Source of the DNA: JBFMFR01 sp040752025 | Lineage (GTDB): Bacteria; Chloroflexota; Anaerolineae; Anaerolineales; UBA4823 | Direction of reading: 5' to 3' | DNA length: 64,000 bases | Assembly (NCBI GenBank): GCA_040752025.1 | Contig: JBFMFR010000020.1 | Coordinates: forward strand, 1 to 64,000 | Shown: one piece after another, positions 33,106 through 40,926 of the stretch | Layout of the letters: each line of letters starts with the position of its first letter | How positions within the stretch are numbered: the stretch's first letter is position 1 | Program-made: the position numbers and the translations under genes | Notes under the pieces: generated by a model | The model's input: the letters and a program-made list of their open reading frames with translations, nothing else | What the model was told of the DNA's origin: nothing | The model's database searches: none

Positions 33106-34044
33106 TTACCTCATCAATAGGGCATCGACCTCCAATGGTACACCCTTAGACGCCTCCAAACGCAGCGACAGCGCCCCCTGGACACACTTGCCCACGCACA
33201 CACCACAGCCCATACAGGCGGCTGCATCCACGCTGGCGAAACCATCCGGCAAGGATAGCGCCCCAAATTCGCAAAAATCCTGGCACTCGCCGCAGCCAAT
33301 GCACAGGTCAGCGTCCACCTGGGCCAGGTAGCCCGAGGAGGCCAGCATGGGCGTGCCGTTGCGCTGGGCCTGCATCGCCCCGCAGCAGCAGGAACAGCAA
33401 TTACAGATCGCATAGAAACGCCCCAGCATAGCATCCTTGAAAAAAGCGTGATGTACGTGTCCACGCTCGTCTTCCGCTTCCAAGATAGTAACCGCTTCCT
33501 GGGTCGAAACCCAGCGCGAGCGCTGCGGGTGGTGTTCGATCAACAGGCTGGCGAATGGTTCGCCTACGATCAGGCACACATCCAGCGGCAGGCATGGGTT
33601 CGGGCGCGCCGCCCGGCAGGGGCATTCCAACGCCACAATGTGCTCCGGATTTTGCAAGATCAACGCCCGCGCCCGTGGATATGGGATTACCTGCTCCAGG
33701 TCCGGTGCGCGGATGGGCTCACGCACCTGCACCAGGCGCTTGGCTGATTCCAGCGGCATTACCTTGCCGTGATACGTATCGGCTATGCCATTTCCCGGCG
33801 ATTTGGTCTGCCCGTCCCCGGCGGGCAAGCGCTGCCGCAGCCGTTCCAGCCTGCCCAGCCACGGCGACAGCTTCTTTGCCAGGGGATGCTCACCGACGCC
33901 AATTCCGATGTACAGATACGGCCACAGGCCATACACCAGCCCGTGCAATAAGTCAAAGAAAGAATAATCCTGCTCCTGGCGCGCGGCCTGCACGAAGCGC
34001 CGAGTAGAGGGTTTGATCAAACGATCCAACCAATTTTTCTGCAT
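33106..34044 (-). CDS. Cys-rich protein with two C-terminal 4Fe-4S ferredoxin clusters
   Basis: The protein has 312 residues. The C-terminus has two 4Fe-4S motifs, CIGCGECQDFC (248-258) and CMGCGVCVGKC (277-287). Before them lie ECPCR...C...C (141-157) and the dense cluster CNCCSCCCG (214-222), which could bind another metal centre. The N-terminal 130 residues are not recognised. An AAAGGTGG site precedes the ATG at 34044. It lies directly upstream of the corrinoid operon promoter on the same strand. Corrinoid methyltransferase systems need a low-potential electron donor to reactivate oxidised cobalamin, and this protein is a candidate, but it lacks the ASKHA ATPase domain of RamA and RACo. 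Confidence 0.8.
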   Translation of the reverse strand: MQKNWLDRLIKPSTRRFVQAARQEQDYSFFDLLHGLVYGLWPYLYIGIGVGEHPLAKKLSPWLGRLERLRQRLPAGDGQTKSPGNGIADTYHGKVMPLESAKRLVQVREPIRAPDLEQVIPYPRARALILQNPEHIVALECPCRAARPNPCLPLDVCLIVGEPFASLLIEHHPQRSRWVSTQEAVTILEAEDERGHVHHAFFKDAMLGRFYAICNCCSCCCGAMQAQRNGTPMLASSGYLAQVDADLCIGCGECQDFCEFGALSLPDGFASVDAAACMGCGVCVGKCVQGALSLRLEASKGVPLEVDALLMR

Positions 34045-34100
34045 CTTGGATCCACCTTTCATCGCTCCACTGGAATCGGCATTTTCGTTTTCATTTTACT

Positions 34101-35015
34101 TCAATCCCCCCGCTTGCGCCCAGGGGCGCCGCGCAAATTCACCAGCATCACCCCCAATCCTGCCAGCAGCATACCCCCCCATTTTTGCAACGACAGCTCT
34201 TCGCCCAGGATCAGCCAGGCCAGCAAGGCGATCTGGATCAGCATACTGTTGTTGATCACGCTTGACTCGACCGCCGAGAGGCTGCGCAGGCTCAGGTTCC
34301 ACAAATAGAAAGCCCAGGCGGTGTTGACCAATGCCAACCAGGCAATGATCGCCCAACCGCTGGGCTTTATCACAGGGACGCCCTGCCACAAACCTCCCGC
34401 GGCCAGCAGCAGCAAGCCGCCAGTGCCCATACTGGCAGTCGTCACCAACAAAGCCGGGATGTTCTCGTGATGGTTGATGTAACGTCCCAAAACAGATGAA
34501 ACCGCGTTGGCGATCACGCCAACGCAGACTACCGCCAATCCAAAAACCTGGGCGCTCGGGAACTGTGGCGGGTAGAAATAGATCAGCGCTCCAACTGCCG
34601 ACAGGCCGGTCCCCATCCAGCCCCAAAGCCCTGGGCTTTCTCCCAGCCACATCACGCCCATCAACGCCACCACGATCGAGGTGAAGTTCAGCAGCAGGCT
34701 GGCTGTAGCCGCAGGCAGGTAAGCCAATCCCACGAACTGCGCCCCCTGCACGATGGCGCAGTAGATCACCCCCAGCAGCACCAACAGCCCCCACTGTCGG
34801 CGTGTCAGGCGGCGCAGACTTACCCGGTTTGCCGGGCGCAGCATTACCGCTAACAGGCAGATAAACGCCAGGCTGTAGCGCAGGCCAGCAAAGGTCAACG
34901 CCGGGATATCAGCCAAGCCGATCTTGATCAACACCCAAGAAGTCGACCACAGGAAAGTTACGAACAGCGCTTGCAGCACTGCACGTTTGTGGGTATCCAG
35001 TTTTGTATGCTTCAT
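34101..35015 (-). CDS. EamA/DMT-superfamily permease
   Basis: This 304-residue membrane protein has ten hydrophobic helices in two EamA repeats (first around LFVTFLWSTSWVLIKIG, second around GVIANAVSSVLGRYIN). Members export amino acids, metabolites or purines. GGAGG is correctly placed before the ATG at 35015. It precedes the Fe-S protein gene by about 60 bases on the same strand. Whether it serves the methylamine operon is not known. Confidence 0.9.
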   Translation of the reverse strand: MKHTKLDTHKRAVLQALFVTFLWSTSWVLIKIGLADIPALTFAGLRYSLAFICLLAVMLRPANRVSLRRLTRRQWGLLVLLGVIYCAIVQGAQFVGLAYLPAATASLLLNFTSIVVALMGVMWLGESPGLWGWMGTGLSAVGALIYFYPPQFPSAQVFGLAVVCVGVIANAVSSVLGRYINHHENIPALLVTTASMGTGGLLLLAAGGLWQGVPVIKPSGWAIIAWLALVNTAWAFYLWNLSLRSLSAVESSVINNSMLIQIALLAWLILGEELSLQKWGGMLLAGLGVMLVNLRGAPGRKRGD

Positions 35016-35050
35016 CGTGCGCCTCCATTTTCCCATTCTAACCGGAATCT

Positions 35051-35203
35051 ATGCGATACAGTCCCCTACCATCCTCATCGCTCACCACCCGGTTCCGAAT
35101 CGTTCAAACCCTTGATCGATCGCGACCTGGCTGCCTGCACCCATCTCAAAAAACCTGGCTGGAGCAGGTCATCGCCCAACTCGAAACCACTTCTCAGGAG
35201 TAA
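35051..35203 (+). CDS. Small ORF before the MFS pseudogene, possibly a gene remnant
   Basis: This is a 50-codon frame starting with ATG and ending nine bases before the MFS start, with its last codons providing the AGGAG site for the next gene. The tail TWLEQVIAQLETTSQE looks like the end of a real helical protein. It may be the 3' remnant of a gene that once lay upstream, given the decayed state of the MFS gene. Weak support. Confidence 0.25.
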   Translation: MRYSPLPSSSLTTRFRIVQTLDRSRPGCLHPSQKTWLEQVIAQLETTSQE

Positions 35204-35212
35204 CTCCCCATT

Positions 35213-35662
35213 ATGGCTCGCCAATCCACCGCTACATCTTCTGCTTCACCAGATGAAAAACTCGATTTCAAGAAAGTCCTGCCCATCTTCGTGATCGTGT
35301 TGATCGATTTATTGGGGCTGACCGTGATTATCCCACTCATGCCCCTGTACGCCAGTCGCCATGATCCCCGCTTCCATCGGCAGCGGCGTCTTACAACCCA
35401 GCATCAACAGCCTGATCACCAAGCGCGTCAACCGAGATGAAATCGGTGGTATGTTGGGCATTTCATCCTCCTTGCTCAGCGGCGCGAATGCCATTGCCCC
35501 GCTCATCGGCGGGCTGATCTTCCAGGCCTTTGGAGCGCCAGCGCCCTTCCTGCTGGGCGGGGCTATCCTGGCGGCCTGTTCATCCTGGCTACGCAGTCCG
35601 TCAAGCCCGGCCGCGAAGAAACTGCTCTCCCCGGTTTGGAGCGCGGCGCCGCCAGCCATTAG
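35213..35662 (+). pseudogene. MFS transporter pseudogene (internal deletion and frameshifts)
   Basis: The first ~46 codons encode a typical MFS N-terminus (VIVLIDLLGLTVIIPLMPLYAS). The sequence then jumps, with a frame change near 35358, into the conserved C-terminal half (SINSLITKRVNRDEIGGMLG, IAPLIGGLIFQAFG). A second frame change near 35575 is needed to follow the tail (ATQSVKPGREETALPG) to the stop at 35660. Helices 2 to about 9 are absent. The gene is dead. Similar intact proteins are TetA-like drug exporters. Confidence 0.8.
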
Positions 35663-35728
35663 CCCCCATCAGAACGCATTACGAACCAGCGCCTAGCAGC
35701 GCTCGATTACACAGGCGCTGGTTTGCGA

Positions 35729-35734
35729 TATAAT
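35729..35734 (+). promoter_or_regulatory. -10 element of a probable leaderless VanZ-like transcript
   Basis: TATAAT ends seven bases before the GTG start at 35742 and no Shine-Dalgarno sequence is present, so transcription would start at or next to the start codon. No good -35 is visible. Confidence 0.55.
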
Positions 35735-35741
35735 CACCCCC

Positions 35742-36170
35742 GTGTCGCGTGCACGCCTGATTCTGATCCTTTGGCTGGTGGGGCTGCTCTTCCCACTCGC
35801 CTGGCTAGGGAAATATTCGGCCGTCTACCGGCAGGTTTTCAACGCCGTCTTCGGCTTCGAATGGGTGCATGTCCTTATGCACCTGGCGCTATTTGCCGGT
35901 TTTGCCATTTTGCTGATCCTGGCCTTCAAGCTGCCGGTCAACCGCCGTGCCCTCGTATTCGCCCTCGCCGCGATTCTGTTCTTCGGCGTGCTGCAAGAAA
36001 CCCTTCAATTCATCAGCCAGAGCGGCTATTCGCTACAACTCCTGGCATTTGGTGGACCTGTTTTCGACCTGGGTATCGACCTGACCGGTGGTTGGTTGGG
36101 CTGGGTTGCACTGAGCCGTGTCCAGAAAAATAAAATCCGGATCAAGTCATGGTATAATCCTCATCGTTAG
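35742..36170 (+). CDS. VanZ-like membrane protein
   Basis: This is a 142-residue protein with four hydrophobic helices (about 5-23, 42-62, 69-85, 105-122). The pattern WVHVLMHLALFAGFA, then GVLQETLQFISQSGYS and FDLGIDLTGGWLGW matches VanZ-like proteins, whose conserved H and the D-x-x-x-N/T-x-x-G segment are seen here. Their function is poorly defined; VanZ gives slight teicoplanin resistance. GTG is the start and the transcript is probably leaderless. It is monocistronic, followed by a 317-base gap. Confidence 0.85.
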   Translation: MSRARLILILWLVGLLFPLAWLGKYSAVYRQVFNAVFGFEWVHVLMHLALFAGFAILLILAFKLPVNRRALVFALAAILFFGVLQETLQFISQSGYSLQLLAFGGPVFDLGIDLTGGWLGWVALSRVQKNKIRIKSWYNPHR

Positions 36171-36487
36171 GGGACCCCTGCCGTTTTTTCTGGAACTCTT
36201 GCAGCTTACGCCTGGATAATTATTCTGTACAAATCGATTATTCTACTAATTGTATTGAAAAATTCCCGGTTGTTTGTTACCAATCGCTTGCGGTTCAGTT
36301 CTTTGCATGCTATAATGACAGCAGAGCATTAGGGTTATCGCATTCGCAGCCCCCCCTTTGGTGTCCAACTTGTGCCTATCCCACATCAGCCATTGCTGTG
36401 CCTGTACTATTCCGGTCAGATCCGGTAATTGGCGCCTGCTTTGATTGAACCGCCCGACATAACCTCAACTAAAGAGTATAGGAAAAG
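36171..36487 (+). promoter_or_regulatory. Intergenic region with the rho promoter and a long leader
   Basis: This 317-base gap has no gene. TTGCGG (36288-36293) and TATAAT (36311-36316), with a 17-base spacer, form a good promoter. The mRNA would carry a leader of about 165 bases that is rich in C and pyrimidines (for example GCAGCCCCCCCTTTGG near 36346), a composition that favours Rho loading. Autoregulation of rho by termination in its own leader is known in other bacteria and would fit, but is not shown. Confidence 0.6.
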
Positions 36488-37762
36488 ATGAAAGTTCTCG
36501 AACTTGAAAATGCGTCCCTATCAACGTTACGCCAAATGGCCAAGGAGCTTGACGTTGCCAATGCCACGCGCATGAAGAAAGAAGACCTGATCCTGCGCAT
36601 CCAACAGGTAGAAGCTGAGCGTCAAGGGCTTGAACTGCGCGGCGGTATATTGGAAATCATGAACGAAGGCATCGGTTTCCTAAGGTCCGGGCATTACCAG
36701 CCAGGCCCGTACGATGTCTACGTTTCTCAATCACAAATCCGGCGCTATAACTTACGCAATGGCGATCTGGTGATCGGGAATGTGCGCCCGCCGCGCGAAT
36801 CCGAGCGTCACTATGGCCTGCTCAAAGTAGAAAACGTCAACGGTGTCGATCCAGACGAGTCTAAGTTCAGGCCCGTCTTCGAGACATTAACCCCCATCTT
36901 CCCCGATACCCGCTTTGACCTGGAGCTTGACCGTCACACTCTGGCTACGCGCCTGATCAACCTGGTAACCCCCATCGGGCGCGGCCAGCGCGGCCTGATC
37001 GTCTCGCCGCCCAAAGCCGGTAAAACCACCATCCTGAAACAAATTGCCAACGCCATCTCTACTAAATATCCTGAAGTGCACTTGATGGTGGCTCTAATTG
37101 GCGAGCGTCCCGAGGAAGTCACCGACATGGACCGCTCGGTGGACGCTGAAGTAATTTCATCAACCTTCGACGAGCCGGTAACCTCGCACGTGCGCGTGGC
37201 CGAGATGGCCCTGGAGCGCGCCAAGCGCCTGGTCGAAATCGGCCGCCACGTCGTGATCTTGATGGACTCGATCACCCGTCTGGCGCGCGCCTATAACCTG
37301 GTCGTTACACCCTCCGGTCGCACGCTTTCCGGTGGTATCGATCCCTCTGCCCTGTATCCGCCCAAACGCTTTTTCGGCGCGGCGCGCAACATCGAAGAGG
37401 GTGGCTCTTTGACCATTATCGCCACCTGCCTGGTTGATACTGGCTCGCGCATGGATGATGTGGTTTACGAAGAATTCAAGGGCACTGGCAACATGGAACT
37501 GCATCTGTCTCGCCGCCTGCAAGAGCGCCGCGTCTTCCCCGCCATCGACATTGAGCGCTCTTCCACACGCCGTGAAGAACTGCTGCTTGGCCCCGATATC
37601 ACCCCGCGCGTGTGGTTGATGCGCCGCATGTACGACCAGATGGTAGCCGGGCCACCGCATGGTGCCGGGCTGGATCCTTCAACGGCCACAGAAGCGATCT
37701 TGCAGCGCCTGGCGCGCACCTCGAATAACCAGGAGTTCCTGGAGACGCTGACCGAGGATTAG
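36488..37762 (+). CDS. rho: Transcription termination factor Rho
   Basis: This 424-residue hexameric RNA helicase has the N-terminal Rho_N helices (5-40), the cold-shock-like RNA-binding domain (about 49-120, GGILEIMNEGIGFLR), Walker A SPPKAGKTT (173-181), ERPEEVTDM, Walker B VVILMDSITRLARAYN and the Q/R-loop region GGIDPSALYPPKRFFGAARN. It lacks the large insert seen in actinobacterial Rho. AGGAAAAG precedes the ATG. A LysM-M23 gene starts three bases after the stop, so the two are probably co-transcribed. Confidence 0.98.
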   Translation: MKVLELENASLSTLRQMAKELDVANATRMKKEDLILRIQQVEAERQGLELRGGILEIMNEGIGFLRSGHYQPGPYDVYVSQSQIRRYNLRNGDLVIGNVRPPRESERHYGLLKVENVNGVDPDESKFRPVFETLTPIFPDTRFDLELDRHTLATRLINLVTPIGRGQRGLIVSPPKAGKTTILKQIANAISTKYPEVHLMVALIGERPEEVTDMDRSVDAEVISSTFDEPVTSHVRVAEMALERAKRLVEIGRHVVILMDSITRLARAYNLVVTPSGRTLSGGIDPSALYPPKRFFGAARNIEEGGSLTIIATCLVDTGSRMDDVVYEEFKGTGNMELHLSRRLQERRVFPAIDIERSSTRREELLLGPDITPRVWLMRRMYDQMVAGPPHGAGLDPSTATEAILQRLARTSNNQEFLETLTED

Positions 37763-37765
37763 CTT

Positions 37766-38887
37766 GTGAAGCGCGCTTCTTCGAGCGAGACCGAGCTGCC
37801 ACTGTCATCCCAGAATCAAAAAGAACGCCTTCTTTCGACCGGCGCCTGGCTGGCGGCTCTGGCATGTGTAGCGCTCGCCTTTCTGCTGAGTTGGCGTGCC
37901 TTTCTCGCCCCCCTCGCTTCTCGCCCAGCGGGCTCGACGCAGCAGTTGGCCATAGAAGCCGATCCAGATAGCCTGTCTCCTTCCCTGGTCGGCATGTCTG
38001 CATTACCTGAGCCAATCCGGGCAGGCAGCTCCCCCTTCGTTTCCCGCCGTACAGCCCTGCACACCATCATTCCCAATCGCCCACGCCAGGAGATCATCAA
38101 TTACCAGGTGCAGCAAGGCGACTCCATCTTTGAAATTGCCGCCCGCTTTTTCCTCAGGCCGGAGAGTGTTTTGTGGGCCAACTATGCCCAGCTAAACGAC
38201 AACCCCGATCTGATCTCGATTGGCATGTCGCTCAACATCCCCTCACAGGATGGCGTCCTGTACGAATGGCAAGAAGGCGACACTTTCGAGGCGGTCGCCG
38301 CCAGACTTGAAGCCCAGGTCGAAGACATCCTTAACTGGCCAGGCAACGATCTGGATCTAACCAATCCAACGATCGATCCCGGCACGCTCATTCTGGTGCC
38401 AGGCGGGCACCGCGAATTCCGCCAGTGGCTGATCCCCACCATCCCGCGCGGCAGCGCCGGAGTTTCTAAATCCGTGTATGGTGCGGGCGCGTGCGAAGGC
38501 AGCTACGATGGCGCCCTCGGCACCGGCTCCTTCATCTGGCCAGTGAGTACGCACACGCTATCTGGCAACGATTACTGGTCCGGGCATCTGGCCATAGATA
38601 TCGGCGCCGCCGAAGGCGCGCAGGTTTATGCTTCGGATAGCGGCGTGGTTGTTTTTGCTGGATGGTCGAATGGCGGTTATGGCAATACGGTGATGATCGA
38701 CCACGGCAACGGCTACCAGACGCTGTACGGCCACCTGAGCAAAGTGTCCACCGGCTGTGGGCGCAGCGTCAGCCAGGGCGCGGTAATTGGCTACGCTGGC
38801 AGTACCGGCAACTCAACCGGTACACACCTGCACTTCGAAGTGCGCTACCTGGGCGGCTTCATCAACCCCTGGTATGTGCTCCCTTGA
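37766..38887 (+). CDS. LysM-containing M23 metallopeptidase (cell-wall endopeptidase)
   Basis: This protein is 373 residues long. An N-terminal signal anchor (about 27-45) is followed by two LysM modules (about 110-155, YQVQQGDSIFEIAARF, and 160-210, YEWQEGDTFEAVAARL). The M23 peptidase domain (about 265-373) has HLAIDIGA with the zinc-binding His and Asp, and HLHFE with the second pair. It would cleave cross-links in the wall or act as a divisome activator. The GTG start is three bases after the rho stop. Confidence 0.93.
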   Translation: MKRASSSETELPLSSQNQKERLLSTGAWLAALACVALAFLLSWRAFLAPLASRPAGSTQQLAIEADPDSLSPSLVGMSALPEPIRAGSSPFVSRRTALHTIIPNRPRQEIINYQVQQGDSIFEIAARFFLRPESVLWANYAQLNDNPDLISIGMSLNIPSQDGVLYEWQEGDTFEAVAARLEAQVEDILNWPGNDLDLTNPTIDPGTLILVPGGHREFRQWLIPTIPRGSAGVSKSVYGAGACEGSYDGALGTGSFIWPVSTHTLSGNDYWSGHLAIDIGAAEGAQVYASDSGVVVFAGWSNGGYGNTVMIDHGNGYQTLYGHLSKVSTGCGRSVSQGAVIGYAGSTGNSTGTHLHFEVRYLGGFINPWYVLP

Positions 38888-38951
38888 TCAACCCGCAGGC
38901 GTTTTAGTGCTGTTGCCCGCCTGCCCGATAACTTCACCCCGGAGAAAACTC

Positions 38952-39137
38952 ATGGCAAAAGAAACCCCCGAACCCCAAACGCAAGTCATCGCTGAGACCG
39001 ATAACTACCTGGCCTGGCAGGCCGAAGAGCCCGATGGCGAAACCACCTTCCACCTGGAACTCAACAACGTTACTTTGCACTTCTTCAAAGAAGAATGGGA
39101 GGAATTCTTGAAGCTGGTCAAAATGCTAGGGATTTAG
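38952..39137 (+). CDS. Small conserved-looking protein of unknown function
   Basis: This is a 61-residue acidic protein with GGAG at the right distance before the ATG. It reads like a small alpha+beta domain (DNYLAWQAEEPDGE, FHLELNNVTLHFFKEEWEEF). No motif suggests activity. It is 64 bases downstream of the M23 gene on the same strand and faces a convergent gene. Confidence 0.6.
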   Translation: MAKETPEPQTQVIAETDNYLAWQAEEPDGETTFHLELNNVTLHFFKEEWEEFLKLVKMLGI

Positions 39138-39154
39138 CAAAACCAGCCGCATCG

Positions 39155-40753
39155 CTAATGGGTGATCTCGTCCACGTAAGGGATCACCCCTTTGCAAGTA
39201 TCTGTAAAATAGTTGGAAACTTCTGGCCAGGTCAGCCGGTCCTCGCTACGATTGTCCCATGCCCCATGCATGGCATACGACAGGCAGCCTGGCCCGGCGT
39301 GATAATTGGCAATTGTGAAGCGCCACAGATCCTCGTAGTTACTGACCGTGCCCGGCATGTGGCCATTGGTAACTGTGTAGATTGTCCGGCTGATCTGGGC
39401 GCATCCGGCTTGCAATGTGTTGGCGAATAACATCACCGTAAAATGCACATTGCTCAGGTTGACGCCTGCCGGGCAATCCGGACAATCGGCTTTGGCTTGC
39501 AAAGCCAAAGCGCCGCGCAGGATCGCCTGGTCTTTGAGCCGCAAGCTCAGATAGCCGCCAGAACAGGCCGTTTCGCTGAGCACCAACGGGCAAAACTGGC
39601 TAAAGAAATCGGGGTTCCACAACAAAACCGAATCGGCCCCTTTATCGGTTAGTTGGCCTAACCCAAACTCGAACGGGACACGGAATACGCCGGGCCAAAA
39701 CTGGCTTTCCTGGGCGAACAGATTCTTCATCAGTTGCGCCGGCACTCCAGTTTCCCTGGCCACTTCCAGGATGCGCTGGTCGAACTGGTTCTGCCAGGCA
39801 GCCACCATCGGGCGGGCTTTTTCCAGGCCGCAGGTGTCCGCGTAGCCATTGGGCAGCAATCCATTGGTCGGACACATGGATACATCCACCAGACCCTGGC
39901 TAATCAACCGCCCAGCCAGGTAATAATATGGATCTTCCGAAGAAAGCAGCAGCGAATCATCTGGCGTCTTCAACCAATCCGGTGGCCCGCCTACCGGAGG
40001 AAATACTTCCCAATAGCGAGTACAACTGGCAAGCGGAGGTCCGATCCACTGTGAACTGAGCACATCTATATACCAGCCCTCCTCTCCAGGCGCAGTCATC
40101 ACCCCCGTATCAATCACGCGCACCTGGGCCGTAAAATGCTCGCTAGAATCACCATAACTTGAATCCGCCCAGAATTCGATCGCAGCCCCATACAATGGCG
40201 TTGGTCGCAGCGGAATTTTGCACACATCTCCCGCACAATAGAAAGGCTCTCCTTCGTAAGAGCCCTGGACAGCCACAATACTTTCGTCAGGAAGCGGTTC
40301 CTCGCCCGTTAAAACTAGGGTTGGCAGAGACGGGCAGCGATTTTCAGGCGGAACGAGCTCACATTCTTCCAGGCTGACCCACACCGTTGCTGGCGGTAGC
40401 TGGATTATCACCTGGCGCTCTTTGGCTTGTGTGCCTGCCAGATGTAAATACACTCCCGGGCAGTGGGATGGATTCTGGCATGGCGGTGTGTAAAACCAGG
40501 CTTCTGCAAGATCCTCTCCACACGCATCTGCTGCCTCGCCCACCGTAGGTAACCCTTCATGGTCTGTAAAAATATGGCACAAAATTTGATTATCCCCCCA
40601 GGCGAACATCCACCATTCGTACTCTGTGTATGGCACGACAATCGTCATCTGGCGCGCAGGCTCCTGGGCAGCAACTCGAACGCTGGCCTTTGCCGTAACT
40701 CCTAACAGGAGCACGAACACCAAAATGGCTGCGGCGACTTTCCTCGTGTCCAT
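39155..40753 (-). CDS. Secreted protein with a C-terminal lytic-transglycosylase-like (SLT) domain
   Basis: This 532-residue protein has an N-terminal signal peptide (AAAILVFVLLLGVTAKA). Residues about 30-310 are a Cys-containing, beta-rich region with no recognised family. The last ~200 residues have the lysozyme-like layout: ETGVPAQLMKNLFAQESQFWPG, with a catalytic Glu candidate, then EFGLGQLTDKG and a late FTIANYHAG, the counterpart of the usual AYNAG. It probably acts on peptidoglycan. It stands alone between a small + strand gene and polA. Confidence 0.8.
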   Translation of the reverse strand: MDTRKVAAAILVFVLLLGVTAKASVRVAAQEPARQMTIVVPYTEYEWWMFAWGDNQILCHIFTDHEGLPTVGEAADACGEDLAEAWFYTPPCQNPSHCPGVYLHLAGTQAKERQVIIQLPPATVWVSLEECELVPPENRCPSLPTLVLTGEEPLPDESIVAVQGSYEGEPFYCAGDVCKIPLRPTPLYGAAIEFWADSSYGDSSEHFTAQVRVIDTGVMTAPGEEGWYIDVLSSQWIGPPLASCTRYWEVFPPVGGPPDWLKTPDDSLLLSSEDPYYYLAGRLISQGLVDVSMCPTNGLLPNGYADTCGLEKARPMVAAWQNQFDQRILEVARETGVPAQLMKNLFAQESQFWPGVFRVPFEFGLGQLTDKGADSVLLWNPDFFSQFCPLVLSETACSGGYLSLRLKDQAILRGALALQAKADCPDCPAGVNLSNVHFTVMLFANTLQAGCAQISRTIYTVTNGHMPGTVSNYEDLWRFTIANYHAGPGCLSYAMHGAWDNRSEDRLTWPEVSNYFTDTCKGVIPYVDEITH

Positions 40754-40871
40754 CTTAATGCAACAATGTCATTTCCATCAGTCTAGGCTAATTATCACTT
40801 CCTTTGCCAAATGTGTCAATTCCTTTAACATAATTCATAACAATATTGCTAGCAAACCCTTCCGGCTAGCC

Positions 40872-40900
40872 TTGCTTAGCCGCGCACCCCGTGATAGACT
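40872..40900 (+). promoter_or_regulatory. Promoter of polA
   Basis: TTGCTT (40872-40877) and TAGACT (40895-40900) are 17 bases apart. The likely transcription start is about 20 bases before the ATG, which has an AAAGGA site. Confidence 0.65.
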
Positions 40901-40926
40901 CTAAGTAACACGCGTAAAGGAATCAC

